In this document: positions 1 through 7,660 of the stretch, piece after piece
Layout: each line of letters begins with the position of its first letter
Numbering within the stretch: the stretch's first letter is position 1
Origin: Croceicoccus mobilis
GTDB lineage: Bacteria; Pseudomonadota; Alphaproteobacteria; Sphingomonadales; Sphingomonadaceae
Length of the DNA stretch: 64,000 nucleotides
Assembly: GCF_001661965.1 (NCBI RefSeq)
Contig: NZ_LYWZ01000002.1
Span: forward strand, 62,001 to 126,000
Reading direction: 5' to 3'
Position numbers and translations under genes: made by a program
The notes under the pieces: generated by a model
The model's database searches: none
What the model saw: only the letters and a program-made list of their open reading frames with translations
Told to the model about the DNA's origin: nothing

Positions 1-324
1 GGAAGCCTCCGCGATGCGGGCGAAGGGGCTGTCGGCGCAGACCTCGTTCGGGCTCTTGTCGAGCGAACGACGGGAGATGCCCAGCCGCTCGGCCATTTCG
101 GCTTCCTCCAGATACCAGTCCGCCAGCGTCAGATGGGCGAAATGATCCTGAAAGACGGCGGTCAGGCGCGAAAGATTATGTTCGCCCGGATGGATCGACC
201 CCTTCACCCAGCGGCCCACAAGCGATTTGTCGACGCCCACCTTGTGCGCAAGTGCGACGCGGCTCAGGCTGGAAGCCTTGAGCAGCATGTCCAATTTGGA
301 AGGAAGACCCGACACTTTTTGCAT
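1..324 (-). CDS. XRE-like helix-turn-helix regulator, C-terminus outside window
   Basis: Reading leftward from an ATG at 324, 108 codons are open to the window edge, so the C-terminus is missing. Residues about 8-60 read as a Cro/C1-type helix-turn-helix: a helix ending in LSRVALAHKVGV followed by the recognition helix DKSLVGRWVKG. The next segment (LADWYLEEAEMAERLGI) looks like the start of a second, possibly sensory or dimerisation, region. The region directly upstream carries a cluster of perfect palindromes (342-406), which suggests autoregulation; that is inference. The target genes are not visible. Confidence 0.75.
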   Translation of the reverse strand, partial: MQKVSGLPSKLDMLLKASSLSRVALAHKVGVDKSLVGRWVKGSIHPGEHNLSRLTAVFQDHFAHLTLADWYLEEAEMAERLGISRRSLDKSPNEVCADSPFARIAEAS

Positions 325-341
325 ATTTATGCCGAATGCCC

Positions 342-406
342 TTTCAAATTTGAAATTGCAACCCGGTTGCACGAAGTTGCAACTGGATGCGCATCTTGGT
401 GCAACT
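342..406. promoter_or_regulatory. cluster of palindromic operator-like sites upstream of the XRE gene
   Basis: Three perfect or near-perfect palindromes lie side by side: TTTCAAATTTGAAA at 342-355, TGCAACCCGGTTGCA (7-base arms, one central base) at 357-371, and AGTTGCAACT at 375-384. A further half-site GTGCAACT occurs at 399-406. The shared element is GTTGCA/TGCAAC. The cluster begins 18 bases upstream of the regulator's ATG at 324, where an autoregulatory operator would lie. The assignment to that regulator is inferred from position only. Confidence 0.55.
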
Positions 407-645
407 GCCCGTATTCATGCGGGGCTGCAATAAAACGTGCAGTGACCCGGTTCCTGTTGGGGGATAGGCGCTGGATGTCACATACCCGTAGAGGACTAGC
501 TCTGCTGCGGGTCGCGCCGGGGGGGTGGCGCCAGGTCCGGGCGCCGCCTCACCGTTGCACCACAGTCGCAAAGCTAAAGGTCGCGCTGGCCGTGTGGGGT
601 CTTCCGTCCCTCCATACAGCCAATACGATCTCTGCGGCCATGGCA
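407..645. other. intergenic stretch without a recognised gene
   Basis: Between the operator cluster and the hairpin behind nspC no reading frame looks protein-like and no RNA gene was recognised. It presumably holds the promoter of the XRE gene, but no convincing -35/-10 pair was found. Confidence 0.4.
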
Positions 646-691
646 GCAATCCGCGTGGGGATCCGAATGCACGCGGCCCCACGCGGATTGC
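646..691 (-). terminator. 15-bp perfect inverted repeat behind nspC
   Basis: GCAATCCGCGTGGGG at 646-660 is exactly complementary to 677-691, with a 16-base loop. It lies 24 bases beyond the stop of the polyamine operon, where a terminator or mRNA-stabilising hairpin would sit. There is no run of T after it on the minus strand, so classical intrinsic termination is uncertain. Confidence 0.5.
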
Positions 692-714
692 TCACCATCC
701 AGTTCATCGCCAGA

Positions 715-1887
715 TCAGCTGAGCCGGTCGCGGAAATCGCGATAGCCAAAGCCCTTCACCTTTTCGAGCAGACCGCTGTCGCTGTCCCACAGCCAGATCG
801 AGGGGAGCGGCACGCCGTTGAAGGTCGTGGTCTTCACCATCGAATAATGCGCCTGGTCGAGGAAGGCGAAACGCGCGCCGACTTCGGGCTCTGTCGGAAA
901 TCCGTAATCGCCGATGACATCGCCGGCGAGGCAGGACGGACCGCCCAATCGGATCGGCTCCATCTCGGGCCGCTCGTTCAGCATGGCGGGGCGATAGGGC
1001 GCTTCCAGCACGTCGGGCATGTGGCAAGTGGCCGAGATATCGGTGATGCCCAGAGGCATGCCGTTGTAATGCGTGTCGAGCAAAGTGCCGACAAGAATGC
1101 CCGCATCCAGCGCCACCGCCTCACCCGGCTCAAGGTAAACCTCGCACCCTGTCGTATCGCGCACGTCGATCAGGAACTGCACCAGCTCGTCGCGCTGGTA
1201 ATCGCTGCGGGTGATGTGATGACCGCCGCCGAAATTCAGCCATTTCAGGTCGGGGATGACATATTCGATATGCGGCAGCAGCGCGTCCCACGTGCGCTTC
1301 AGCGGCTCCAGGTCCTGTTCGCACAAGGAGTGAAAGTGGAGGCCGTCCAATCCCTCGATATGCTCCTCGGTCAGCTGGTCGACCGGGAAGCCCAGCCGCG
1401 AATGCGGGGCGCAGGGGTCATAGCGCGGCACTTCGCCCTCTGCATGGAGCGGATTGACGCGCAGGCCGATATCGAACGTCTCGCCGCGATTGCGGGCCAT
1501 CTCGATATGCTCGGCAAAGCGTTCACGCTGCATCGGCGTGTTGAAGATGACATGGTCGGAAAGGCGCAGGATCTCCTCCATGTCCTCTTCCTTGTAGGCC
1601 GCGCAATAGGTTGCGATCTCGCCATCGTAATATTCGCCCGCCAGCATCGCTTCCCACAATCCCGACGTGCACACGCCGTCGAGATATTCGCCGATCATCG
1701 GCGCGACCGACCACATGGAAAACGCCTTCAATGCGGACAGCACCTTGCATCCCGAACGGTCGCGGATGTCGGCAAGGATGCGAAGGTTCGACCTGAGCTT
1801 CGCGGCATCCACGACAAAGGCGGGGCTGTCGACGAGGTTGAGGTCGAAATCGGCAAAACGTCCGGGATCGCCGGCGCGGGTTTCCAT
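715..1887 (-). CDS. nspC: carboxynorspermidine/carboxyspermidine decarboxylase
   Basis: A fold-III PLP decarboxylase of 390 aa that removes the carboxyl group from carboxynorspermidine or carboxyspermidine to give the triamine. The Schiff-base lysine is K54 in VLSALKAFS, and HFHSLCEQ, LNFGGGHH, LEPGEAVALDAG and GPSCLAGD are the typical substrate and PLP-binding blocks. Length matches the family. The ATG at 1887 overlaps the TGA of the upstream lipoprotein gene (TGATG), implying coupled translation; an in-frame TTG lies one codon earlier. Its pathway partner, the dehydrogenase, is the first gene of the same strand run (4670-5881). Which triamine is made cannot be told from sequence. Confidence 0.9.
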   Translation of the reverse strand: METRAGDPGRFADFDLNLVDSPAFVVDAAKLRSNLRILADIRDRSGCKVLSALKAFSMWSVAPMIGEYLDGVCTSGLWEAMLAGEYYDGEIATYCAAYKEEDMEEILRLSDHVIFNTPMQRERFAEHIEMARNRGETFDIGLRVNPLHAEGEVPRYDPCAPHSRLGFPVDQLTEEHIEGLDGLHFHSLCEQDLEPLKRTWDALLPHIEYVIPDLKWLNFGGGHHITRSDYQRDELVQFLIDVRDTTGCEVYLEPGEAVALDAGILVGTLLDTHYNGMPLGITDISATCHMPDVLEAPYRPAMLNERPEMEPIRLGGPSCLAGDVIGDYGFPTEPEVGARFAFLDQAHYSMVKTTTFNGVPLPSIWLWDSDSGLLEKVKGFGYRDFRDRLS

Positions 1888-2882
1888 CAATTCTTCTCCA
1901 GTGCACCGGGCGCGACCTTATAGACGCGCTCGGCCATGACATCGGCCACATAGATGGCACCATCGGGGCCGATGGCAAGATCATGCGCGCGGTGCGGGCC
2001 ATCATCGCCGGGGGCGAGATCAAAAAGCGTGGGGGCATCGCTGTTCGCCGCCACGTGGATCAGCCTTGCCGTCCCCATGTTCTGCCCGTCGCGGCCTTGC
2101 GCGATCAACAGGCTGCCATCCTGCATCCGCTTTGCCGCATAGGGATATTGGAAAGGCGCAAGGTTCACGGTGCGGGAAACCTCTCCTGCCCGGTCCATCA
2201 CGAGGACGCGCATGTTCTCCCGGTCGGCGACGATGATATCGCCTGCCTGCTCGCTAACCTCGACAGAATGAGGCAGGCGGAATTGCCCGGCCCCGCCCCC
2301 ATGCCCACCGAATTGAGAGACGTAGCCGCCATCGGACATGAAGCGGGCGATACGGGCGTTGAGATAGCCGTCGCCCACCAATATGTCGCCGCGATCGAAA
2401 CCGACATCGGTGGCGCGGCCGAAATGGGTGTCGTCGTCACCCGTCTCGCCCATCGTCCCGATGGTGCCGATCAGATCACCATCCGGCGTGTAGTGAAGGA
2501 CCTGTTCGCGCCCTGCATCGGTAATCCAGACGCTGCCGTCGGGCGCGATGGAGAGGCCGTGCGGCATGACCATCTCGCCAGATCCCCACGCATCGAGCAG
2601 CGCGCCGGTGGGTCCATCGAAGACCGTGACCGTATCGGCCGGAATCGGATCGGTCGGAAAATCGCCGACCGGCCAGTCGCGGCCCGGACGGTGCAGGACG
2701 AAAACGCGATTGTCTGCATCCACATCGACAGCCGTCACCTGCCCGGCGGCCTGCCCGTCAGGCCATTGCGGCCAGCCTGCGACCGATGCCAGCGGCAAGG
2801 CGGCTGGCCCTTCCGGGGCGGAACCGCAGGCCGTCAGCACGCCGCAGGCGATCAAGGCAAGGACGAAGCGAAGGCGCGTCAT
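1887..2882 (-). CDS. NHL/SMP-30-like beta-propeller lipoprotein
   Basis: 331 aa. The N-terminus is a lipoprotein signal ([19 protein letters not shown], lipobox LTAC). The rest shows repeated NHL-type blades: [75 protein letters not shown]. Such six-bladed propellers act in binding or as periplasmic hydrolases/lyases (peptidyl-glycine lyase-like); a specific activity is not assignable. The ATG at 2882 forms an ATGA overlap with the macro-domain gene, and the reading frame is open further upstream, but the signal peptide fixes this start. Its stop overlaps nspC. Confidence 0.75.
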   Translation of the reverse strand: MTRLRFVLALIACGVLTACGSAPEGPAALPLASVAGWPQWPDGQAAGQVTAVDVDADNRVFVLHRPGRDWPVGDFPTDPIPADTVTVFDGPTGALLDAWGSGEMVMPHGLSIAPDGSVWITDAGREQVLHYTPDGDLIGTIGTMGETGDDDTHFGRATDVGFDRGDILVGDGYLNARIARFMSDGGYVSQFGGHGGGAGQFRLPHSVEVSEQAGDIIVADRENMRVLVMDRAGEVSRTVNLAPFQYPYAAKRMQDGSLLIAQGRDGQNMGTARLIHVAANSDAPTLFDLAPGDDGPHRAHDLAIGPDGAIYVADVMAERVYKVAPGALEKN

Positions 2883-3418
2883 CGCGCATTTCCCGCCTGC
2901 AAATCGGCCAATGCGGCCCTCAGAGCGTCCTCCGCCCGTTCGTCGAAACAGACGAGGACGATGCTCTCGAACGCGTCCGGCGTGCGGTGCAGTTCCTCGG
3001 CAATGGTGCGCAGGGCAATCTGCGCCGCCGCATCGGCAGGATAGCCGAAAATCCCGGTCGAGATCGCGGGAAAGGCGATGGAGCGCAGCCCCCGCTCCCG
3101 CGCGATATTCAGGGAACTGCGATAGCAATCGGCCAGCAGCTCCGGCTCTCCCTGCGTGCCGCCGTGCCAGACCGGGCCGACCGTGTGAATGACGTGCCTT
3201 GCCGGGAGGTCGTAGCCGCCGGTGATCTTCGCCTGCCCCGTCTTGCATCCGCCCAGCAGGCGGCATTCCTCCACCAGCTGAGGCCCTGCGGCGCGGTGGA
3301 TCGCGCCATCAACGCCGCCCCCGCCAAGCAGCGAGCTATTGGCGGCATTGACGATGGCATCGACGCCAAGCGTCGTGATGTCGCCGCGCCAGATTTGGAT
3401 GGCGTCCAGATCGCTCAC
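2879..3418 (-). CDS. macro-domain protein (ADP-ribose / O-acetyl-ADP-ribose hydrolase type)
   Basis: 179 aa from a GTG at 3418, just after the upstream gene's stop; a TTG one codon earlier is the alternative. The macro-domain blocks are clear: [51 protein letters not shown] and [12 protein letters not shown]. Proteins of this MacroD/YmdB type remove ADP-ribose from proteins or hydrolyse O-acetyl-ADP-ribose. The catalytic-loop asparagines and GGGGVDGAI are intact, so it is probably active. It is coupled by ATGA overlap to the beta-propeller lipoprotein gene. Its presence in a polyamine operon is unexplained. Confidence 0.88.
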   Translation of the reverse strand: MSDLDAIQIWRGDITTLGVDAIVNAANSSLLGGGGVDGAIHRAAGPQLVEECRLLGGCKTGQAKITGGYDLPARHVIHTVGPVWHGGTQGEPELLADCYRSSLNIARERGLRSIAFPAISTGIFGYPADAAAQIALRTIAEELHRTPDAFESIVLVCFDERAEDALRAALADLQAGNAR

Positions 3419-3422
3419 CAAA

Positions 3423-3833
3423 TCAATCCACGCAGATCGCGCGCACGGACTTGCCGTCGACCACCTCGGCATAGCAGCCGAACAGCGCATCGTCGGCCTG
3501 GCACTGGCCCACGATCTGGCCATCGGGACCATGATCGACAGGCGCGATGCATTTGCCTTCGCATTCCAGATTGTCGCGGCAAGCCTTGCCCGCATCGGAA
3601 TAGGGGTGGACGCACATGGCCGTCTGCGCCCGCCCGCGCCGGTCAAGGACCCCGCCAGAGGCCTTGCACGAGGCTGCATCGGGCTGCGGCGCGGGGTCGG
3701 TTCGATCCAGGATATCGGGCGCGACCGGCTGCGGCGCGGCAGGCTGGGCTTCGCTGATCGGCGCGCAGGCGATCAGGGCGCCGGTTGCCGCCGCGATGGC
3801 CGCGCTGCCGGTGATTGCCGTAATCCATCGCAT
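3423..3833 (-). CDS. cysteine-rich lipoprotein of unknown function
   Basis: 136 aa beginning after a strong AGGAGG ribosome binding site. A signal sequence with lipobox LIAC (Cys23) is followed by a Pro/Ala-rich linker to about residue 50. The C-terminal domain holds eight further cysteines (among them [11 protein letters not shown] and [15 protein letters not shown]), likely disulfide bonded in the periplasm. It lies 34 bases downstream of the hydrolase gene on the same strand and 4 bases before the macro-domain gene, so it belongs to the operon. No known family was recognised. Confidence 0.7.
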   Translation of the reverse strand: MRWITAITGSAAIAAATGALIACAPISEAQPAAPQPVAPDILDRTDPAPQPDAASCKASGGVLDRRGRAQTAMCVHPYSDAGKACRDNLECEGKCIAPVDHGPDGQIVGQCQADDALFGCYAEVVDGKSVRAICVD

Positions 3834-3867
3834 GGCCCGTCCCTCCTGATATGCGCTGCCGGGCGGT

Positions 3868-4641
3868 TCAAAGCTCTTGGGTCAGCCATTTGGCGACCAT
3901 GGCGGCTAACCGGGCCGGGTCTTCTTCGGGCAACATATGCCCTGCATTGCGGGCGACTTCCAGACGCGCGGTGCGCACGGCCTGTGCCAGACCGCGCGCG
4001 GGCACGGCAAAGGCCGGGCGCGTCGCCTCTCCCATCGCCACGGTCAGCGGCATGGTGAGATCGGCGACTTCGGCGGCAGTGATCTTGGCAGGCGGAGTGC
4101 CCTCGCCCATCATCAGCCTCAGCGTATGCGCATTGTCAAACGCGATGCGCTGGCGATCAGGGCGCAGCGCCGGGATGAAACCGGGAGCGCCCGTGCCATC
4201 GAACAGGGCGATGGCGGCGGCTTCTTCGTCACCGCACTCCAGCGCTTCGCGCACAGGACCATAAAGATCGCCCGCGTCGGCGCGATAGGCGGCGCGGGCA
4301 TCATCGTCGTCGACCCATGTCGCAAAGGCGGGTTCATACAGGAAAAGCCCCGCAAAAAGGTCAGGCCTGCGCAGCGCGGCACAAAGGGCGGGATGCGTGC
4401 CATAGGACCATGCGACCACGGTCACCGGCGGCTCCATCAAGGCTTCCGCGAATTCCTCGATATCAAGGGCGTGGCGCGCCGTGGTGAACTCACCACTCCC
4501 GTCGCGCTTGCCAAAGCATGACAGCGTGATCGCCCGCGCGTCGATCCCGGCGGGCATGCAGCATTGCAGCGCGTCGATCACCGGGCTCCACGTGCGCGCA
4601 TCGCCCAGCGCGCCATGCACGAACAGGACCGGGTGGCTCAT
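3868..4641 (-). CDS. alpha/beta-fold hydrolase
   Basis: 257 aa from the ATG at 4641 (MSHPVLFVHGALGDARTW). The oxyanion-hole strand VLFVHGALG, the nucleophile elbow VVAWSYGTHP (A-W-S-Y-G in place of G-x-S-x-G) and the C-terminal histidine in RNAGHMLPEEDP are in the expected order. The reading frame extends upstream, but that part is low in plausible protein sequence. It starts 28 bases after carboxynorspermidine dehydrogenase and is probably co-transcribed. Substrate unknown; esterase, thioesterase and haloperoxidase-like enzymes share this fold. Confidence 0.8.
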   Translation of the reverse strand: MSHPVLFVHGALGDARTWSPVIDALQCCMPAGIDARAITLSCFGKRDGSGEFTTARHALDIEEFAEALMEPPVTVVAWSYGTHPALCAALRRPDLFAGLFLYEPAFATWVDDDDARAAYRADAGDLYGPVREALECGDEEAAAIALFDGTGAPGFIPALRPDRQRIAFDNAHTLRLMMGEGTPPAKITAAEVADLTMPLTVAMGEATRPAFAVPARGLAQAVRTARLEVARNAGHMLPEEDPARLAAMVAKWLTQEL

Positions 4642-4669
4642 GCCACCGGCCCCGTCATGGCGACGCCGA

Positions 4670-5881
4670 TCAGAACGGCAGCGGTCCGTCGAGTTCCTCG
4701 ACCTTCCACGGCAGGCCATGCTTGTTCAGCATGTCCATGAAGGGATCGGGATCGAACTGTTCCATGTTGAAGACGCCATCACCCGTCCAGGTACCGGTCA
4801 GGATCATGGCCGCGCCGATCATTGCCGGAACGCCGGTGGTATAGCTCACCGCCTGGTTGCCGGTTTCCTCATACGCGTCTTCGTGGTCGCAGATGTTCTT
4901 GATGTAGAACGTCTTCTCGCCGCTGCCATCCAGCGCCTCACCCGTGGCGATGTCGCCGATATTGGTCTTGCCCTTGGTCGTCTCGCCCAGGCTCGACGGT
5001 TCGGGCAGCACGGCCTTCAGGAACTGGAGCGGGATGATTTCCTGCCCGTTGTACATCACCGGGTCGATGCGGGTCATGCCCACGTTCTGCAGCACGGTGA
5101 GGTGCTTGATATACTCATCGCCAAAGGTCATCCAGAAGCGGCCACGCTCCATCTCGGGCAGGAACCTGGCGAGGCTTTCCAGCTCCTCATGGTACATCAT
5201 GTACATGTTCTTCGGCCCGACTTCTTCAAAGTCGAACTGCTGCTTCACGCCCATTGCCGGGGTCTCGACGAACTCGCCGTTCTCCCAATGCCGGGCGGGC
5301 GCGGTCACTTCGCGAATATTGATTTCGGGATTGAAGTTGGTGGCGAACGCTTGCCCGTGATCGCCGCCATTGCAGTCGAGGATGTCGAGCGTGCGGATGG
5401 TCTTGAGCTTGTGCTTCTTGAGCCACATCGCGAACACGCTGGTCACGCCCGGATCGAAACCGCTGCCCAGCAGCGCCATCAAGCCGGCTTCCTTGAAGCG
5501 ATCCTGATAGGCCCACTGCCAGTGATATTCGAACCTGGCGACATCCTTCGGCTCGTAATTCGCCGTGTCCATGTAATGCACGCCCGCGTTGAGGCAGGCA
5601 TCCATGATCGACAGGTCCTGATAAGGGAGCGCGAGGTTCACGACGAGATCGGGGCCGACCTGCTTGATAAGAGCGGTCGTCGCATCGACATCGTCGGCAT
5701 CGATCGCATGGGTGGGCACGGTAACGCCGGTGCGCTCTTTCACACTCTTGGCGATGGCGTCGCATTTCGAAACCGTGCGGCTTGCCAGCGTGATCTCGGT
5801 AAAGATGTCCGCGTTCATCGCCATCTTGTGCACCGCGACCGAACCTACACCGCCTGCGCCGATGACCAGAACCTTGCCCAA
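4670..5881 (-). CDS. carboxynorspermidine/carboxyspermidine dehydrogenase (saccharopine dehydrogenase family)
   Basis: 403 aa. The enzyme reductively condenses aspartate semialdehyde with a diamine to carboxynorspermidine or carboxyspermidine, the substrate of NspC encoded downstream. The Rossmann motif GKVLVIGAGGVGSVAVHK starts at residue 2, and LGSGFDPGVTSVFAMW and AVSYTTGVPAMIGAAM are typical of the family. The start is TTG at 5881: it gives the expected N-terminus and has AGGAG a few bases upstream (about 5889-5893), whereas the longer open frame adds an unlikely leader. First gene of the polyamine operon; a good promoter lies at 5922-5949. Confidence 0.88.
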   Translation of the reverse strand: MGKVLVIGAGGVGSVAVHKMAMNADIFTEITLASRTVSKCDAIAKSVKERTGVTVPTHAIDADDVDATTALIKQVGPDLVVNLALPYQDLSIMDACLNAGVHYMDTANYEPKDVARFEYHWQWAYQDRFKEAGLMALLGSGFDPGVTSVFAMWLKKHKLKTIRTLDILDCNGGDHGQAFATNFNPEINIREVTAPARHWENGEFVETPAMGVKQQFDFEEVGPKNMYMMYHEELESLARFLPEMERGRFWMTFGDEYIKHLTVLQNVGMTRIDPVMYNGQEIIPLQFLKAVLPEPSSLGETTKGKTNIGDIATGEALDGSGEKTFYIKNICDHEDAYEETGNQAVSYTTGVPAMIGAAMILTGTWTGDGVFNMEQFDPDPFMDMLNKHGLPWKVEELDGPLPF

Positions 5882-5921
5882 GACGAACTCTCCTACCTGT
5901 AACGAAATCAGCGAAAGCGCC

Positions 5922-5949
5922 GATATAGTCCCCGCTGCCGCACAAGCAA
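5922..5949 (-). promoter_or_regulatory. sigma70-type promoter of the polyamine operon
   Basis: On the minus strand TTGCTT (5949-5944), a 16-base spacer and TATATC (5927-5922) form a plausible -35/-10 pair, about 40 bases before the TTG start of the dehydrogenase gene. No riboswitch-like structure was seen in the short leader. Confidence 0.5.
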
Positions 5950-6028
5950 CCGTCACGGGCGTTTTGACAGCGGCCTGTCATGTGGGCACAGCAACACGCT
6001 GAACGGCCAAGGGGGAGCTTTCAAGATC

Positions 6029-6460
6029 ATGCCCGACACATCGATTCTCGTGCCCGGTGCGGTGCTGGTGGTCTGGACCGCAGTGATGCTGGTGTGGATG
6101 CTGGTCGACCGGATGGGCACGTTCCGCAAGCACAAGATCAACCTCGCCAAGGTCGAGCCGGGGTCGCGCGGCACCGACATCGCCGCCATCTCAAAAGACA
6201 TCAAGGACTGGCCCGCGCATAATTACGCGCATCTGATGGAGCAGCCGACGATCTTCTACGCCGCGCTCGTCTTCCTCGCGCTGGGCGGGGCGAGCGGATA
6301 TGACATCGGGCTGGCTTGGGCTTACGTGGCCTTGCGCATCGCGCATTCGATCTATCAGGCGAAGGTCAATGTCGTGTCCATCCGCGCGATGCTGTTCATG
6401 GCGTCGAGCGTGGTGATGGTGCTGCTGGCGATCCGCTCGCTGCTTTCGGTGCTGGGCTGA
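6029..6460 (+). CDS. MAPEG family integral membrane protein
   Basis: 143 aa with four predicted membrane helices (about 8-27, 75-93, 98-112, 120-140). The segment NYAHLMEQPTIFYAALVFLA followed by WAYVALRIAHSIYQAKVN matches the core of MAPEG proteins (glutathione S-transferase/eicosanoid type), including the conserved E-Q-P and the R-x-x-H-S-x-x-Q motif. A purine-rich GGGGGAG lies 15 bases upstream. It is divergent from the polyamine operon and convergent with the methyltransferase gene (stop codons 3 bases apart). Bacterial MAPEG homologues are mostly of unknown substrate. Confidence 0.85.
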   Translation: MPDTSILVPGAVLVVWTAVMLVWMLVDRMGTFRKHKINLAKVEPGSRGTDIAAISKDIKDWPAHNYAHLMEQPTIFYAALVFLALGGASGYDIGLAWAYVALRIAHSIYQAKVNVVSIRAMLFMASSVVMVLLAIRSLLSVLG

Positions 6461-6463
6461 CCG

Positions 6464-7660
6464 TCAGCCCCGCACGAACAGGCTGGCCAGTTCCACATGC
6501 GTCGACCAGCGGAACTGGCCGACGGGGCGCAGTTTCTCCAGCCGGTACCCCGCCGCGACCAGCATCGCGGCGTCCTTGGCCCAGCTGGATGGATTGCAGC
6601 TGATGTAACAGATGCGCGGCACCGTGCTTTCGGCAAGCCGCGCCACCTGCTCCTTCGCTCCGGCACGCGGGGGGTCGAGCAGCACGGCCTGAAACCTGTT
6701 CAGCTCTTCGGCCTGCAGCGGATTGCGGAACAGGTCGCGGTGCATGGCGAATAGCTCGCGCCGGGAAATGCCCGCCGCCGCCTTGCAGGACATAAAGGCA
6801 TCGCGCGCAGCTTCCACCGCCAGCACCTTGCCGCCGTCCTGCGCCAGCGCGAAAGCGAATGTGCCAAGGCCTGAGAACAGGTCCGCCGCCGTCTTCGCGC
6901 CCGCCAGCCATTCGCGCGCCGCTCCGACCAGCGCCGCCTCGCCTTCCAGCGTGGGCTGAAGGAAGCTGCCGGGCGGCAGGCCGACCGGAACGCCCGACAG
7001 TGTCACGGTGACGGGATCGGGTTCCCAATGGGTTTCGGGGCCATAGCCATCGTCCAGTGTCAGCCGCGCCAGCCCGTTTTCCTGCGCAAAGGCGATCAGC
7101 CCCTCGGTCTCAGCCAGTCCATCGGGAGTGTAGCCCTTGATGTTGCAGTCCACCCCCTGATCGCAGAGCGTCATCTGGATGTCGGCGGACAGTTTCTTGC
7201 GCTTTGTCGCGGCGAGCAAGCGCTTGAGCGGGCCGACCCGCGCGAATAGTTCGGGCGCCATGACCGGACATTCGGCCATGTCGACAATGTCATGCGAACG
7301 CCCTGCGCGAAAACCGATGCGGACGGATTTTCCGCGAGCCTCTGCATGCAAGGTCACACGGCGCCGGCTGGCAGGCGGGGATAGTTCGGCCGGTTCCAAT
7401 GCGCCAGGCTCCAGCCCCTGTCCTTCGGCGGCATTGGCCACGCGCTGGGTCACGAAATCGCGCCAGCTTTCCTCGTCCAGCTGCTGGAGCTGGCAGCCGC
7501 CGCAGGCGGGGAAATGGCGGCAGGCGGGCTGCGCGTGATGCGGACCGGGGGTCACGGCGCCATCGGCGGCCAGCGTATCGCCGGGCGCGGTCAGCGGGGC
7601 GAAGCGGCCATCTTCGGTAACGCCATCGCCCTTGGCGGCGATGCGGATGATCGTGCTCAT
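6464..7660 (-). CDS. class I SAM-dependent RNA methyltransferase, RumA/TrmA-like (m5U)
   Basis: 398 aa. Three N-terminal cysteines C47, C53 and C56 (CRHFPACGGC) with C131 (ECPV) match the [4Fe-4S] ligands of RlmD/RlmC-type 23S rRNA uridine-5 methyltransferases. SAM-binding and catalytic blocks follow: PPGSFLQPT, ADLFSGLGTFAFAL, LLDPPRAG and YISCNPSSWAKD with the nucleophilic Cys. The N-terminal TRAM-like part is short. It overlaps the upstream nnr gene by ATGA. Whether it modifies 23S rRNA at the RlmC or RlmD position cannot be decided here. Confidence 0.88.
   Translation of the reverse strand: MSTIIRIAAKGDGVTEDGRFAPLTAPGDTLAADGAVTPGPHHAQPACRHFPACGGCQLQQLDEESWRDFVTQRVANAAEGQGLEPGALEPAELSPPASRRRVTLHAEARGKSVRIGFRAGRSHDIVDMAECPVMAPELFARVGPLKRLLAATKRKKLSADIQMTLCDQGVDCNIKGYTPDGLAETEGLIAFAQENGLARLTLDDGYGPETHWEPDPVTVTLSGVPVGLPPGSFLQPTLEGEAALVGAAREWLAGAKTAADLFSGLGTFAFALAQDGGKVLAVEAARDAFMSCKAAAGISRRELFAMHRDLFRNPLQAEELNRFQAVLLDPPRAGAKEQVARLAESTVPRICYISCNPSSWAKDAAMLVAAGYRLEKLRPVGQFRWSTHVELASLFVRG

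Noticed and set aside
133-1923. 596-codon open frame on the plus strand
   Set aside because: It runs antisense through nspC and the XRE gene, has no protein-like domains, and long antisense frames are expected at this GC and codon bias.
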